64,000 bases of DNA from CAZLFQ01 sp044229535 (GCA_044229535.1 JBGASU010000001.1:1476923-1540922), one strand, 5' to 3'. Numbered from the stretch's first letter, positions 36,556-45,287 are shown. Notes: generated from the sequence alone by a model not told the origin. Numbers and translations: made by a program.

Positions 36556-37635
36556 ATGGCTAAAATCAATTATAAACCACTTGCAAATTTGGTGCGCAAT
36601 ATATCGGCCGTGTCTGAGGTGCTTTCAGCTGCAAATGACACGCTGTTTGAAGTTAAATCTAATTTAGAAAGGATGCATCAACTAGCTTTAGATGTACGTT
36701 ATGGTCAGCTGGATATATATGGCATACACTTCGTCAAAAAAGAAATGGATGCCATTCTTAGTGAGGTAACGCGCATTACTAGTAATACTAAAATTCATGG
36801 AGATACACTTTTTAATGGCGCATTTTCAAAGCAATTTCAAGTTGGGTTTAATAACAATTTTATGGTTGTTAATTTTTTTAAAGATATTACGGCGATAGGA
36901 CTGGGTATTGATAAATTAGATGTAATGACTCAAGAAAATACAGTTGAGGTAATTGATTATGCTATTGGTATAATTAATGCCGAATTGGTGGAGATAGAAA
37001 AATATCAGTCTGGTGTTAGCATAATCAAAAATAATATTAGTGATATAATGTCAAGTGAGTGTGTTAAAGGATGTATGGAGCAAATGTCTTATGATATTCC
37101 AGAGTCTAATTATGAATCGCTTGAAAATGCGCTAACAGAAATGTCTGAAGTCTCTAAGGTATTGTCAGTAGCTGATATGGTTTTGAATGGTATTGATGGC
37201 ACTTTGGGAATAATTTATTTCTTAGTTTCAGAAGCAACTTCAGGCGCTGTAGGTACTACAGAAAGAGATTATTTAAAAGAAGCATTGCACAAGTCAGTTG
37301 AGGATATCGCAGATGCTGCTGGTAAGCTAAAACTTTATGGATTGGTGCCATTAGATGATGGTGCATTTGCAACGAAGGATTTCCAAGTTGGTATATCTAA
37401 GGCTGATACTTTTTCTGTAGGATTAATTCAGGATATGAGCCCAACAGCACTATTAATTAATGATTTAGATGTTAGTTCAACGTCTAACGCTGCGGTGTCA
37501 TGTATGAGTGTCAATTCTGCAACTTATGTTGTCAAAACAGAAATATCTAAAATAGAAGATTGGCAAGATATGGTCTATATGGGCAAGAATGAAATAGGGG
37601 CAATAGGAGTATGCGTAGAGCAGTGTTGGGAGTAG
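36556..37635 (+). CDS. flagellin-like protein with two tandem core modules and no terminal D0 helices
   Basis: 359 residues. Residues 20-165 and 200-350 each align along their full length with residues 73-222 of the flagellin encoded at 38760. Shared landmarks are S(E/K)VLS at module start, KEMDAILSEVTRITSNTK, FQVGF/FQVGI, and the LDV that closes the central part. Module 2 keeps TSGAVGTTERDYL and VGLIQDM. The conserved flagellin N-terminus (about 70 residues, including MSSG and DDAAGLSI) and C-terminus are absent, so it should not polymerise as a normal filament. It has four Cys plus an ending CVEQCWE, rare in flagellins. It lies in the flagellar island, divergent from fliQ. Confidence 0.8.
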   Translation: MAKINYKPLANLVRNISAVSEVLSAANDTLFEVKSNLERMHQLALDVRYGQLDIYGIHFVKKEMDAILSEVTRITSNTKIHGDTLFNGAFSKQFQVGFNNNFMVVNFFKDITAIGLGIDKLDVMTQENTVEVIDYAIGIINAELVEIEKYQSGVSIIKNNISDIMSSECVKGCMEQMSYDIPESNYESLENALTEMSEVSKVLSVADMVLNGIDGTLGIIYFLVSEATSGAVGTTERDYLKEALHKSVEDIADAAGKLKLYGLVPLDDGAFATKDFQVGISKADTFSVGLIQDMSPTALLINDLDVSSTSNAAVSCMSVNSATYVVKTEISKIEDWQDMVYMGKNEIGAIGVCVEQCWE

Positions 37636-37776
37636 GGAGTTGAAAATTTTGTTGCTACCATAATTGATAAAAAATGGGTGAAATTATGGCTTTGGCGCAA
37701 TCAATAAGGTCATATAAAGATTGCATGAATAAATATAATAGGTGATTATTGCTGTATAGTTTTAGATCGGAAAAAT

Positions 37777-38613
37777 ATGCAGCATAAAAATCTTTTTGTT
37801 TTTGATATAGAAACCGTTCCAGATGTCCAGTCAGCAAGGAATCTGCTTGGTGACTATGAATCGCCAGATGATGAAATAGTTGAAAAGCTCAAGCAATATC
37901 ACCTCAGAGTTACCGATGGCAAAAATTCTTTTTTTAGGCAACCTTTCCATAAAGTGGTGGCGATTAGCTTTTTGGAAGCTGAAATTCATAGAGATGAGGA
38001 TGGATCGGAGTTTTATGTGTTGAAAGAGCTGCGCTCAGGTGGAAATTTAGATTCAAAAGAATCGGATTTAATAGTTGGTCTTTTTCAGCACTTATCTCGT
38101 CTTAGAGCTAGAATAGTTAGTTTTAATGGCCGTACTTTTGATATGCCAGTACTCAAATATAGAGCTATGTTACATGGAGTAGAAGCGAAATGGTTGCATA
38201 AGTCTGGGGACAAATGGAATAATTATGGTAGTAAATATAGCCTTGATTGGCATTGTGATTTGATAGATGCATTCTCAGATTTTGGTGCGTCTGCTCGTGT
38301 GAAAATGGATGAGTTATGTGCGTTATTTGGATTCCCTGGCAAAATAGATGTTGAAGGTTCGCAGGTTGATGAGATGTTCAAAGCTAATCGTCTCGGAGAA
38401 ATAAGAGATTATTGTGAACTAGATGTTTTAAACACTTACTTACTGTATTTAAAGTATAGCTTACATACTGGGTCTTTACTAAAAAATAACTACGCGAAAT
38501 GCTTACAAGATATTATATCTTATTTAGAGGATAATGCTGAAAAAAGGCCGCACTTAAATACATTTTTGAATGCTTGGTTGGCCAATCATACAGAGCAAGT
38601 TTTTGAAAAATAA
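37777..38613 (+). CDS. predicted 3'-5' exonuclease, PolB-like (RNase H fold)
   Basis: 278 residues. The exo I motif is FDIETVPD near the N-terminus (acidic pair for metals). The exo II region is IVSFNGRTFDMPVLKYRAM and the exo III-like region is REIRDYCELDVLNTYLLYL. The match is to the stand-alone DNA polymerase B exonuclease-like family found in many proteobacteria. DNA repair is presumed but not shown. It sits between the two flagellin genes, with no obvious functional link. Confidence 0.85.
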   Translation: MQHKNLFVFDIETVPDVQSARNLLGDYESPDDEIVEKLKQYHLRVTDGKNSFFRQPFHKVVAISFLEAEIHRDEDGSEFYVLKELRSGGNLDSKESDLIVGLFQHLSRLRARIVSFNGRTFDMPVLKYRAMLHGVEAKWLHKSGDKWNNYGSKYSLDWHCDLIDAFSDFGASARVKMDELCALFGFPGKIDVEGSQVDEMFKANRLGEIRDYCELDVLNTYLLYLKYSLHTGSLLKNNYAKCLQDIISYLEDNAEKRPHLNTFLNAWLANHTEQVFEK

Positions 38614-38705
38614 ACACTTGCAAACTATTTTAAAAGCTGATTTACTTAAATGTATGGATATAAAATTTACTTTATGTCTTGTTCGTGTGGGCATGTAGCC
38701 CTCCC

Positions 38706-38722
38706 TTAGGCAGTAAGCCTAA
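38706..38722 (+). promoter_or_regulatory. 5' leader hairpin of flagellin mRNA
   Basis: TTAGGC-AGTAA-GCCTAA is a perfect 6-bp hairpin, 37 bases before the flagellin ATG. The strong ribosome binding site AGGAGG (38749-38754) is downstream of it and outside the stem. Flagellin leaders in Alphaproteobacteria are targets of post-transcriptional control (FlbT), so the hairpin could matter; no experimental link is implied. Confidence 0.35.
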
Positions 38723-38759
38723 TTCATTAACTATAAATTCCAACAAGTAGGAGGAAATT

Positions 38760-39581
38760 ATGGTAGCTTCAATTCAAACTAATATTCACGCTGGTGTAGC
38801 TTCTGCTAACCTTAGAGGTTCAATCGAGGAAAGCAAATCAGCTGCAACCAGAATGTCTTCTGGTAACCAAATTACAAAAGCGTCTGATGATGCTGCAGGG
38901 TTATCAATCGGTTCTGGTTTAAAAACTGACGTGCAAACACTAAAAGCTGCGTTAAAAAGTACATCGCAAGCTTCTTCAATTCTTTCAGTTGCTGATGGTA
39001 TATTAGCAAATATAGGTGATATTCTAGGAAGACTTCGTTCACTAGCAGTAACTGCAAACTCTGGTGCTATGGGTACAAATGAAAGAAACTATATCGATAA
39101 AGAGATGGATGCTCTAGTTACAGAGGTAACACGTGTTGCTGGTAATACCAAGTTCAACGGTTCAGTACTTCTTGATGGTTCATTCACATCTAAAACATTC
39201 CAAGTGGGTGTTTCTAGTACAGATACTATTTCTGTAGGATTCACTCAAGATATGAGAGCAACAGGTTTAAGCATCAATGCTCTTGATGTTTCTACAAATT
39301 CTGCTGCTGTTACATCTATCACTGCAATCGATGCTGCAATCAATCTAGTTAAAACAGAAAGATCTAACGTAGGTGCTTTGCAATCTACATTTAGTTTTGC
39401 TGCGTCTAACATCGAAACAAGTATGTTAAATACTAACGCTGCTAGAGCTGACTACTTAGATGCTGATATAGCAAATGAGTCTTCTGCTTTCGCAAACGCT
39501 ACAACAAAAATTCAAGCAGGTGTAGCTGTATTAGCGCAAGTTAATCAGTTACCACAAAACCTACTTAAATTAGTTGGTTAA
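38760..39581 (+). CDS. fliC: flagellin
   Basis: 273 residues, a short flagellin with D0/D1 termini and little hypervariable domain. The N-terminal conserved region includes ATRMSSGNQITKASDDAAGL. The C-terminal conserved region includes NAARADYLDADIANESS and ends LPQNLLKLVG. It forms the extracellular filament. AGGAGG 5 bases upstream gives one of the strongest ribosome binding sites in the window, consistent with high expression. A hairpin follows the gene. The protein has no Cys. Confidence 0.96.
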   Translation: MVASIQTNIHAGVASANLRGSIEESKSAATRMSSGNQITKASDDAAGLSIGSGLKTDVQTLKAALKSTSQASSILSVADGILANIGDILGRLRSLAVTANSGAMGTNERNYIDKEMDALVTEVTRVAGNTKFNGSVLLDGSFTSKTFQVGVSSTDTISVGFTQDMRATGLSINALDVSTNSAAVTSITAIDAAINLVKTERSNVGALQSTFSFAASNIETSMLNTNAARADYLDADIANESSAFANATTKIQAGVAVLAQVNQLPQNLLKLVG

Positions 39582-39588
39582 TATAGGT

Positions 39589-39630
39589 TTAGTTAGGAGG
39601 AGGGGTAATCCCTTCCTTCTAGCTAACTAA
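39589..39630 (+). terminator. hairpin after flagellin gene
   Basis: Perfect outer arms TTAGTTAG / CTAACTAA (39589-39596 and 39623-39630) extend inwards to GGAGGAGGGG / CCCTTCCTTC with a TAAT loop. There is no U-run, so it may be a 3' stabilising structure or a weak terminator. It lies between fliC and the 93-residue ORF, starting 8 bases after the fliC stop. Confidence 0.6.
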
Positions 39631-39643
39631 TTAGGGTATTAAA

Positions 39644-39925
39644 ATGATAGCAGTATTAACAGGTAATAATATATCTTTGGTAGAGAGTGGGAAAGGGGAG
39701 CAGTCTCAAAAGGTAAATAGCGCTGAAAATTCAGTTAAAATACAGCTTTATGGTAAGCCGAAAGCTGTGGCACAGGATTTTGGTCAGGCAGTTAAAGTCG
39801 AGACAAATGCGATGTTCGTTACAACTCCAGATGGAGTGCAGCATAAGAGAGAAATTACATCTAGTGGTGTTGAGTACAGTCCAAGTATTACGATTCATTC
39901 GTATTACTCAAATAGCAAGAAATAA
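39644..39925 (+). CDS. small hypothetical protein downstream of flagellin
   Basis: 93 residues, no signal peptide or membrane helix. The C-terminal half looks like beta strands (KVETNAMFVTTPDGVQHKRE and SPSITIHSYYSN). Position directly after fliC suggests a flagellar role (for example flagellin regulation or assembly), but it does not resemble FlaF, FlbT, FlaG or FliS as far as I can see. Function unknown. A hairpin separates it from fliC. Confidence 0.55.
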   Translation: MIAVLTGNNISLVESGKGEQSQKVNSAENSVKIQLYGKPKAVAQDFGQAVKVETNAMFVTTPDGVQHKREITSSGVEYSPSITIHSYYSNSKK

Positions 39926-39940
39926 AGCTGTTATGTTTTA

Positions 39941-40018
39941 TGGGGCGAATGACGGGAATTGAACCCGCGGCCTCAAGTGCCACAAACTTGCGCTCTAACC
40001 AACTGAGCTACATCCGCC
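39941..40018 (-). tRNA. tRNA-His (GTG)
   Basis: The minus strand folds as a full cloverleaf: acceptor GCGGATG / CATTCGC (one G-U), D-arm AGCTCAGTTGGTTAGAGC, anticodon stem CAAGT / ACTTG with loop TTGTGGC giving anticodon GTG, and a T-arm containing GGGTTCAATTCCC. CCA is encoded (39941-39943). Position -1 is G (40018) and the discriminator is C (39944), the canonical G-1:C73 identity pair. The tRNA-His of Rhizobiales, Rhodobacterales and Caulobacterales lacks this, while Rickettsiales keep it. It stands alone between flagellar genes and the transporter-kinase gene. Confidence 0.95.
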
Positions 40019-40082
40019 ATAATAGATCACTATCTTATATTCAAAAATCACAAAGTTTGCAATGCTTTTCTATATACTATAG

Positions 40083-42734
40083 TTAAAGCTTTATTATAAA
40101 CTTAGTTCCCTTATCTATTTCTGAATGGCAAGAGATAGTACCTTGGTGATCATCAATTATTTGTTTGCAAAGGCTTAAGCCATAGCCATGGCCTGAAGAA
40201 GTAACCTTGCTTTTAAATATCTCCTGCTTAATTTTAGCAGGTATACCAAAGCCCGTATCTTCAACTATGATCTCATTTCCTTTATTTAAGGTAATTGAAA
40301 TTTTGGCATGTTCTCCAGCATATTTTAATGCATTGCGAACTAAGTTGGATATTACGGTTTTGATCCCTTCTTTTGATCCATAAATCCAAAAATTAGCATT
40401 GATGGTTAAATCAATTTTAGCGCTTTTAAATTCGTGAATAATATCATCAACTATATCTGTAGCTTGGTAGCAACCGATATCATGATATGAATTGCTTTTA
40501 CTACTTAGTACAGCATTGATTCTGTCTATACCGCTCTTTGAAGAGCTGGCAAGCTGAGTTGAAATAGAGCTCAAAAACTTCCAGTCTTTTTTTGATACTT
40601 TAACGTAATCTTTTTTCGCATCGACTTTAACATTTTTCAGTATTTCATCGAATGTATCAGCTGCCATTGTAACGATAGACAATGGAGATATAGCTTCGTG
40701 CGCTACGTATGAAGCATTAGTATGCAATAACTCATGCTTCTTCTCTAACCCTTTTTTCACAACAAAGATTAGAACTATACCTATTATGCCATAAGCTACA
40801 GGTAAAGACTGGGCTATGAAGTCAATTGGAGATATAGATGTATCTTGAATCAAGAAAATAGGTGAAACCAAATATGCGCCAATTAAACCCGTAATGAAGA
40901 AATTTATACTCTGACGTACAGGTAAGAAAACAATAAGCAATACTAAGCTTAGCAATAAATTAATTACCCAAAGTGTTTTGTCAGAGTTCACTATTAACAT
41001 TAGGCTAGAAGTAAAACAAAGAGCATAGAACAAATTTAAATTCCAAAATAGAGGTGCTATATTTCTTTGGGTTTTGGTAGACCAATTTTCAAATGTAAAT
41101 AGTAGAAAAGCAAAGACTATTACACTGATTTTTACATAAATAATTGGTGCAAACTCTGCGGTTTCAGAGATGGCAGAATCAAACATTGATGGAATATATT
41201 GATATATTATGAAAGTACAAAACATTATGTAGTTTGAACTGTTCTCAACTAAGCTATTAGCTTTAAAAGAAAAATACTTTTTGAAAGACAAAGTGTTAAA
41301 TATCGATTTAAATAATGATTTACAAACTGAGTAAATAAACGCTCCTCTAGTTCTGCTATGAGATACAAATAAATAATGGTATCCAAGGAATGTAACTAAG
41401 CTTGTTAATATACCAAGAGAAATTCCCAAAGTGCCATATTTTCCTTGTATGAAAGCAGTTATATTAACAACTAAAATGGATGCTATTGCAGAAACGGCAA
41501 ATGTAGAGCTGTTAGTTCTTAGGCCAAACATACCTGCTGCAATCGGTATCAGCATTACTGGAAACCAGAAACCGTCAGTAAACCATAATACATCCATTAT
41601 GCTTGAGCCAACGAGTGCTATTATTATTGATACAATGGTTATGCCTAAAGTAGCAACTCTAGCATAGAATAAGCCTTGTTTATCCGACATGTTAGGTTTT
41701 ATAGCTCTCATTACGTCGTTAGCAATAATTGTAGCTCCGCTGTTCAACCATGAATTCGCAGATGACATTATTATGGCGAATACTGCAGAGATAGCTAATC
41801 CCACCACTCCAACTGGCAGGTATGTCGTGATTAAGTAATAAAATGCATTATTAGAATGAATCTCTGGCGCGATCGCACGAATTGTAAAGCCAATTGCGCA
41901 TAATATTAAAGCAAATGGAAAAGCTATTAGTGCAATTGAATTCAACGAGTAGCCAAGTTGAGCTGAATTTCGTGACATTAAAAATCTTTGAACAAAAGTA
42001 GCAGATGTTGCTGGAAGTAATGCGTATATTATTAGGCTTACGAAGTGCCAAAATTTATTTCCTTCTATATTGAAGCTTATCATATCCGCAGGGAGTTTAG
42101 ATATTACCGTTTCAACCCCACCAGATGATTTTACTGCAATTACGCAGGCGATAGGCATGACTGCATAGAATACTATAAATTGGAAGATGTCTGTCAGGAC
42201 TACCGACTTGGCTCCGCCAAAAGCTACATAAGTACAAACTATGGCGCCAGCAAATACAACTCCCCAGTAAGTATCAATTTGGAATAAATAGCTAAATAAA
42301 TATCCTATTGCCATTAGTTGAACGGCAACAGACCCTAAGGAATCAATAATACTTGCAAACACTGTGAACCATTGGCCAGAGCCGCCATAAAGTTTGCGCA
42401 TTATATCAGTAAGAGATATGCAGTCTTTAAATTTATCTATATTGCCAGCAAAAATCTTTGCAGTTATGAACCAAAATATAGGGCTAAGCATTAAAGTTGC
42501 GGCAAAGAATAAACCCATTGAGTATACTCTTTCGATCTCTCCCATAGTTGCTCCTGCCCCAATACGTGTCGCAAAAACAGCTGTGATTAAAGCAAGTGTA
42601 GATATGGTTCTAGTACCAACCGCATATTCAGTAAGAGTTTTGATCTTTGTCGATTTACTAATGCCAATTGCTAAACAAACAATTAAGTATAACGTTACTA
42701 TAGAAATATCAATCCAATGCAAGTCAAAGAACAT
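40083..42734 (-). CDS. sodium/solute symporter fused to a sensor histidine kinase (CbrA-like)
   Basis: 883 residues. About residues 1-470 are an SSS-family transporter with some 13 helices. A further hydrophobic region of several helices follows (about 490-630). The kinase region has a phosphoacceptor motif YVAHEAISPLS with His near 679, N-box NLVRNALKYAG (about 798), G1 DTGFGIPAK (about 827) and G2 SSGHGYGLSL (about 848). All kinase boxes look intact. The architecture matches CbrA/CrbS-type sensors, in which uptake and signalling are in one protein. No response regulator is adjacent; divK and pleD are 10 kb away. GGGGAG precedes the start. It is the only large sensor kinase in the window. 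Confidence 0.88.
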   Translation of the reverse strand: MFFDLHWIDISIVTLYLIVCLAIGISKSTKIKTLTEYAVGTRTISTLALITAVFATRIGAGATMGEIERVYSMGLFFAATLMLSPIFWFITAKIFAGNIDKFKDCISLTDIMRKLYGGSGQWFTVFASIIDSLGSVAVQLMAIGYLFSYLFQIDTYWGVVFAGAIVCTYVAFGGAKSVVLTDIFQFIVFYAVMPIACVIAVKSSGGVETVISKLPADMISFNIEGNKFWHFVSLIIYALLPATSATFVQRFLMSRNSAQLGYSLNSIALIAFPFALILCAIGFTIRAIAPEIHSNNAFYYLITTYLPVGVVGLAISAVFAIIMSSANSWLNSGATIIANDVMRAIKPNMSDKQGLFYARVATLGITIVSIIIALVGSSIMDVLWFTDGFWFPVMLIPIAAGMFGLRTNSSTFAVSAIASILVVNITAFIQGKYGTLGISLGILTSLVTFLGYHYLFVSHSRTRGAFIYSVCKSLFKSIFNTLSFKKYFSFKANSLVENSSNYIMFCTFIIYQYIPSMFDSAISETAEFAPIIYVKISVIVFAFLLFTFENWSTKTQRNIAPLFWNLNLFYALCFTSSLMLIVNSDKTLWVINLLLSLVLLIVFLPVRQSINFFITGLIGAYLVSPIFLIQDTSISPIDFIAQSLPVAYGIIGIVLIFVVKKGLEKKHELLHTNASYVAHEAISPLSIVTMAADTFDEILKNVKVDAKKDYVKVSKKDWKFLSSISTQLASSSKSGIDRINAVLSSKSNSYHDIGCYQATDIVDDIIHEFKSAKIDLTINANFWIYGSKEGIKTVISNLVRNALKYAGEHAKISITLNKGNEIIVEDTGFGIPAKIKQEIFKSKVTSSGHGYGLSLCKQIIDDHQGTISCHSEIDKGTKFIIKL

Positions 42735-42803
42735 GGGCTCCCCAATAATTTTTTGATGGGGTATACTATAATTGCTAAGGTATGTCTAGAAAGAATTAAG
42801 CGC

Positions 42804-43178
42804 TTATTTAATTAAGATCACATCCCCGCCGCAATTCTCATAACAGGCACGATAATCATCTTCACATTCGCTAATACACGAATAATTGTTACAACCATTA
42901 GCTCCGAAATCGCTAAAATCGTTGCTAAACACATCGTGATTATGTAGTGAGTTTTTTCTTATGGAATGATTCGTTATTTTCGTCACGTTTTTGGTCAATG
43001 AACACATATTTTTTTGTGACCTACAGTTGTTTTTACAAGATTGTTTCATATTTAGACAATCATTTACACATCTCTTGCCTTCAAAAGATTGTGGTGGGAT
43101 GAATTTATAATTATTGCCTAGGCATCCACTTAGTACTAATAACAATGCTATAACATGTAATTTTTTTGCTATGATCAT
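42804..43178 (-). CDS. cysteine-rich lipoprotein with twin CX3C-X6-CX3C modules
   Basis: 124 residues. A lipoprotein signal ends LVLSGC (lipobox Cys19). The mature part has ten Cys. Eight fall in two identical-spacing modules, C37-C41-C48-C52 and C101-C105-C112-C116 (CX3C-X6-CX3C), separated by a polar His/Asn-rich linker; the other two are Cys59 and Cys96. The i, i+4, i+11, i+15 spacing fits Cys on one face of a helix, or a disulfide-locked helical hairpin. Family unknown. The envelope DsbA-like protein in this window could oxidise it. Confidence 0.7.
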   Translation of the reverse strand: MIIAKKLHVIALLLVLSGCLGNNYKFIPPQSFEGKRCVNDCLNMKQSCKNNCRSQKNMCSLTKNVTKITNHSIRKNSLHNHDVFSNDFSDFGANGCNNYSCISECEDDYRACYENCGGDVILIK

Positions 43179-43367
43179 TTGCGATCTTTTTGATTAATAA
43201 TGGAGCGAATTATATCGTAAATGATTATTTATAGCAAATAATATGAGTGGTTTTACAAGGAAATATGATCGTTTTAGCTTTTTTAACATAACTTTAATGC
43301 AGTCTTAATATTACTGCAATATTACTCTCTTATAATTATGTGTAATGCAACTGAGAAGGGAGTGGAG

Positions 43368-43748
43368 ATGGTTAAGATTAAAGAAGTTATTATAAACGAA
43401 CTATATACAGGGAAGAATTACTTTGTTCTTGATAACGGTATTAAATTTGATGTTGGTCAAAGTAATGGCGATGTTTTTCAAGAAATTTTTGGCACTGATG
43501 CTTATGATTTGCAACAAAACTTCCCTAACGTGCAGCATAATATTAAAGGATTGAATGTGAGTCCATTATATACATACCCATCCCATATCTTAGCTGGTGC
43601 TGTTGTTATGGATACTGCTCCACTTTTTAATACAGTGAAGAACTTTCAAATAAATTCAAATGTAGACATCGATGAAGATTTGGGAGTGGCTTTAGTGTCA
43701 TATAATGGATTAACAGCTGAATTTGATTTGGTCTCTGATGCTTTGTAA
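43368..43748 (+). CDS. hypothetical protein, tandem paralog 1
   Basis: 126 residues. It aligns along its full length with the next gene: KIKEVIINELYTGKNYFVLD at the N-terminus and a core block QNFPNVQHNIKGLN. There is no signal peptide or membrane helix. The predicted structure is beta-rich with amphipathic strands. The ATG at 43368 has GGGAG/GGAG just upstream; the open frame starts at 43338. A TATAAT lies at 43331-43336, 31 bases upstream. Function unknown. Confidence 0.65.
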   Translation: MVKIKEVIINELYTGKNYFVLDNGIKFDVGQSNGDVFQEIFGTDAYDLQQNFPNVQHNIKGLNVSPLYTYPSHILAGAVVMDTAPLFNTVKNFQINSNVDIDEDLGVALVSYNGLTAEFDLVSDAL

Positions 43749-43835
43749 ACCAGTCGCTGATAGCCTTAGCTATTAAATTGCCTTTTAAGAAAATTAGGTA
43801 TAGCATTCTGATTGCTAAGACTTTTTAGAGGAGAT

Positions 43836-44234
43836 ATGGCGCAGATTAAAAACGGTATTATGAAAATTAAAGAAGTTGTTATCAACGAACTTGGAACTGG
43901 AAAAAACTATTTTATTTTCAATAACGGCATGAAGTGTGATGCTGGTAAGACTGATGGAGATATTATAAAAAGTTTGTTTAGTAATGAAGCTGATGAGCTG
44001 TACCAAAACTTTCCTAATGTTCAGCATAATATTAAGGGTTTGAATATGGGGATGGCTGCTTATCCATCTCGTATTATGTATGGAGCTATAGTTAAAGATG
44101 CTGGCCCATTTTATAATGAAGTGAAAAATTTCCAATTGAATGCAGAGGTCATAGTTTCTGAAAATTCCGACCTTGTATTGATTTCTTTTGACGGAGTAGA
44201 AGTTGGATTTAATATAAATTCCGATTGTTTTTAA
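43836..44234 (+). CDS. hypothetical protein, tandem paralog 2
   Basis: 132 residues, homologous to the preceding gene (shared QNFPNVQHNIKGLN, YPSRI/YPSHI and VKNFQLN/VKNFQIN). GAGGAG gives a good ribosome binding site 3-8 bases before the ATG at 43836. It ends 35 bases before the converging gshB, with a hairpin (AAGGAAG ... CTTCCTT, 44252-44286) that overlaps the gshB end. Conservation across two copies supports real proteins. Function unknown. Confidence 0.65.
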   Translation: MAQIKNGIMKIKEVVINELGTGKNYFIFNNGMKCDAGKTDGDIIKSLFSNEADELYQNFPNVQHNIKGLNMGMAAYPSRIMYGAIVKDAGPFYNEVKNFQLNAEVIVSENSDLVLISFDGVEVGFNINSDCF

Positions 44235-44268
44235 GTTTACATAACTGAATAAAGGAAGTCTTGAAGTT

Positions 44269-45204
44269 TTACTTGAAGGCTTCCTTCTCCATCTCATCCA
44301 CCACAATCTTCTCATAATTCTTACCATCCAAGGCGTTGCAGGCCTTGATCCCAGTAGGAGAGGTGATGTTTATTTCTAATAATTTGCCGCCTACTATATC
44401 TGCTCCAGCCAAGAAAACATCCATCTTTTTGAGTTTTTTAGCTATATCTAAGCACATTTTCTTTTCGGAAGCAGTTAGAGCGGTCTTTACTGCTGTACCT
44501 CCAGCAGCAAGATTTGTAACAACATGCCCTTTAGCAGCTAATCTTTTTAGAGAGCAAAGTATTTTTCCACTACAAAATATTACTCTTTTATCGCCATCTT
44601 CACGTACTGATGGGACGAACTTTTGCATAATAAAATGTTGTTTCTTAGATAAAAACTTAGGGATTAAGTGATTAAATTTCTCTTTGCTATCAATTAGTTC
44701 TATATGGTGCCCGCCATAATCATACAATGGTTTGACTATTACTTTTTTATATTTACTAAAGAAGTTAAGTAGTTGTTTTGAATCTTGGGAAATTAAGGAT
44801 GGCAAGCAATATTTAGAAAAATTATATATGATGAGTTTTTCTGGATTATTCCTTATCACAGAAGGTGTATTAAGGATTTTTACGGACTTTGGTAGCAGGT
44901 CTAATATATATGTGGATGTAATATAGTTCATATCAAACGGTGGATCCTGTCTTACTAAAATGATATCCATTTTTGATAGAGCGATAGTTTTTGCACCTGA
45001 TTTTTTATAAAAATCAGGTGCTTGGTTCTTTAGAGTGACGTAATTTCCTGTGGCGAATACTGTGTTATTTAGAATTGATAAATTGTCTGGAGTATAGAAA
45101 AAAAGTTTGTGCCCACGCTTTTGGAGCTCAAAAGTTATCAACAAAGTGGTGTCGGAATCAAATTTTAACAAATTTATTGGGTCGGCTTGAATGGCTATTA
45201 ACAC
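44269..45204 (-). CDS. gshB: glutathione synthetase
   Basis: 311 residues, prokaryotic GshB, joining gamma-glutamylcysteine and glycine with ATP. The N-terminal segment MLIAIQADPINLLKFDSDTT, the ATP-grasp core (VIVKPLYDYGGHHIELI) and the C-terminal EINITSPTGI metal/glycine site are all present. Length is normal. It stands alone between the unknown paralogs and the 23S gene. gshA is not in the window. Confidence 0.95.
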   Translation of the reverse strand: MLIAIQADPINLLKFDSDTTLLITFELQKRGHKLFFYTPDNLSILNNTVFATGNYVTLKNQAPDFYKKSGAKTIALSKMDIILVRQDPPFDMNYITSTYILDLLPKSVKILNTPSVIRNNPEKLIIYNFSKYCLPSLISQDSKQLLNFFSKYKKVIVKPLYDYGGHHIELIDSKEKFNHLIPKFLSKKQHFIMQKFVPSVREDGDKRVIFCSGKILCSLKRLAAKGHVVTNLAAGGTAVKTALTASEKKMCLDIAKKLKKMDVFLAGADIVGGKLLEINITSPTGIKACNALDGKNYEKIVVDEMEKEAFK

Positions 45205-45287
45205 GTATATCCTCTTGAATTTACTGGGTTTGATAAGTATAGCCCAAAAACAATTTTATAAAAGTTAAAAAAAAATGAAATTAGTTG

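Noticed and set aside
43815..44327. 170-residue ORF antisense to the second paralog
   Set aside because: The plus-strand frame is conserved with its neighbour paralog and has a good ribosome binding site; the antisense frame has neither.
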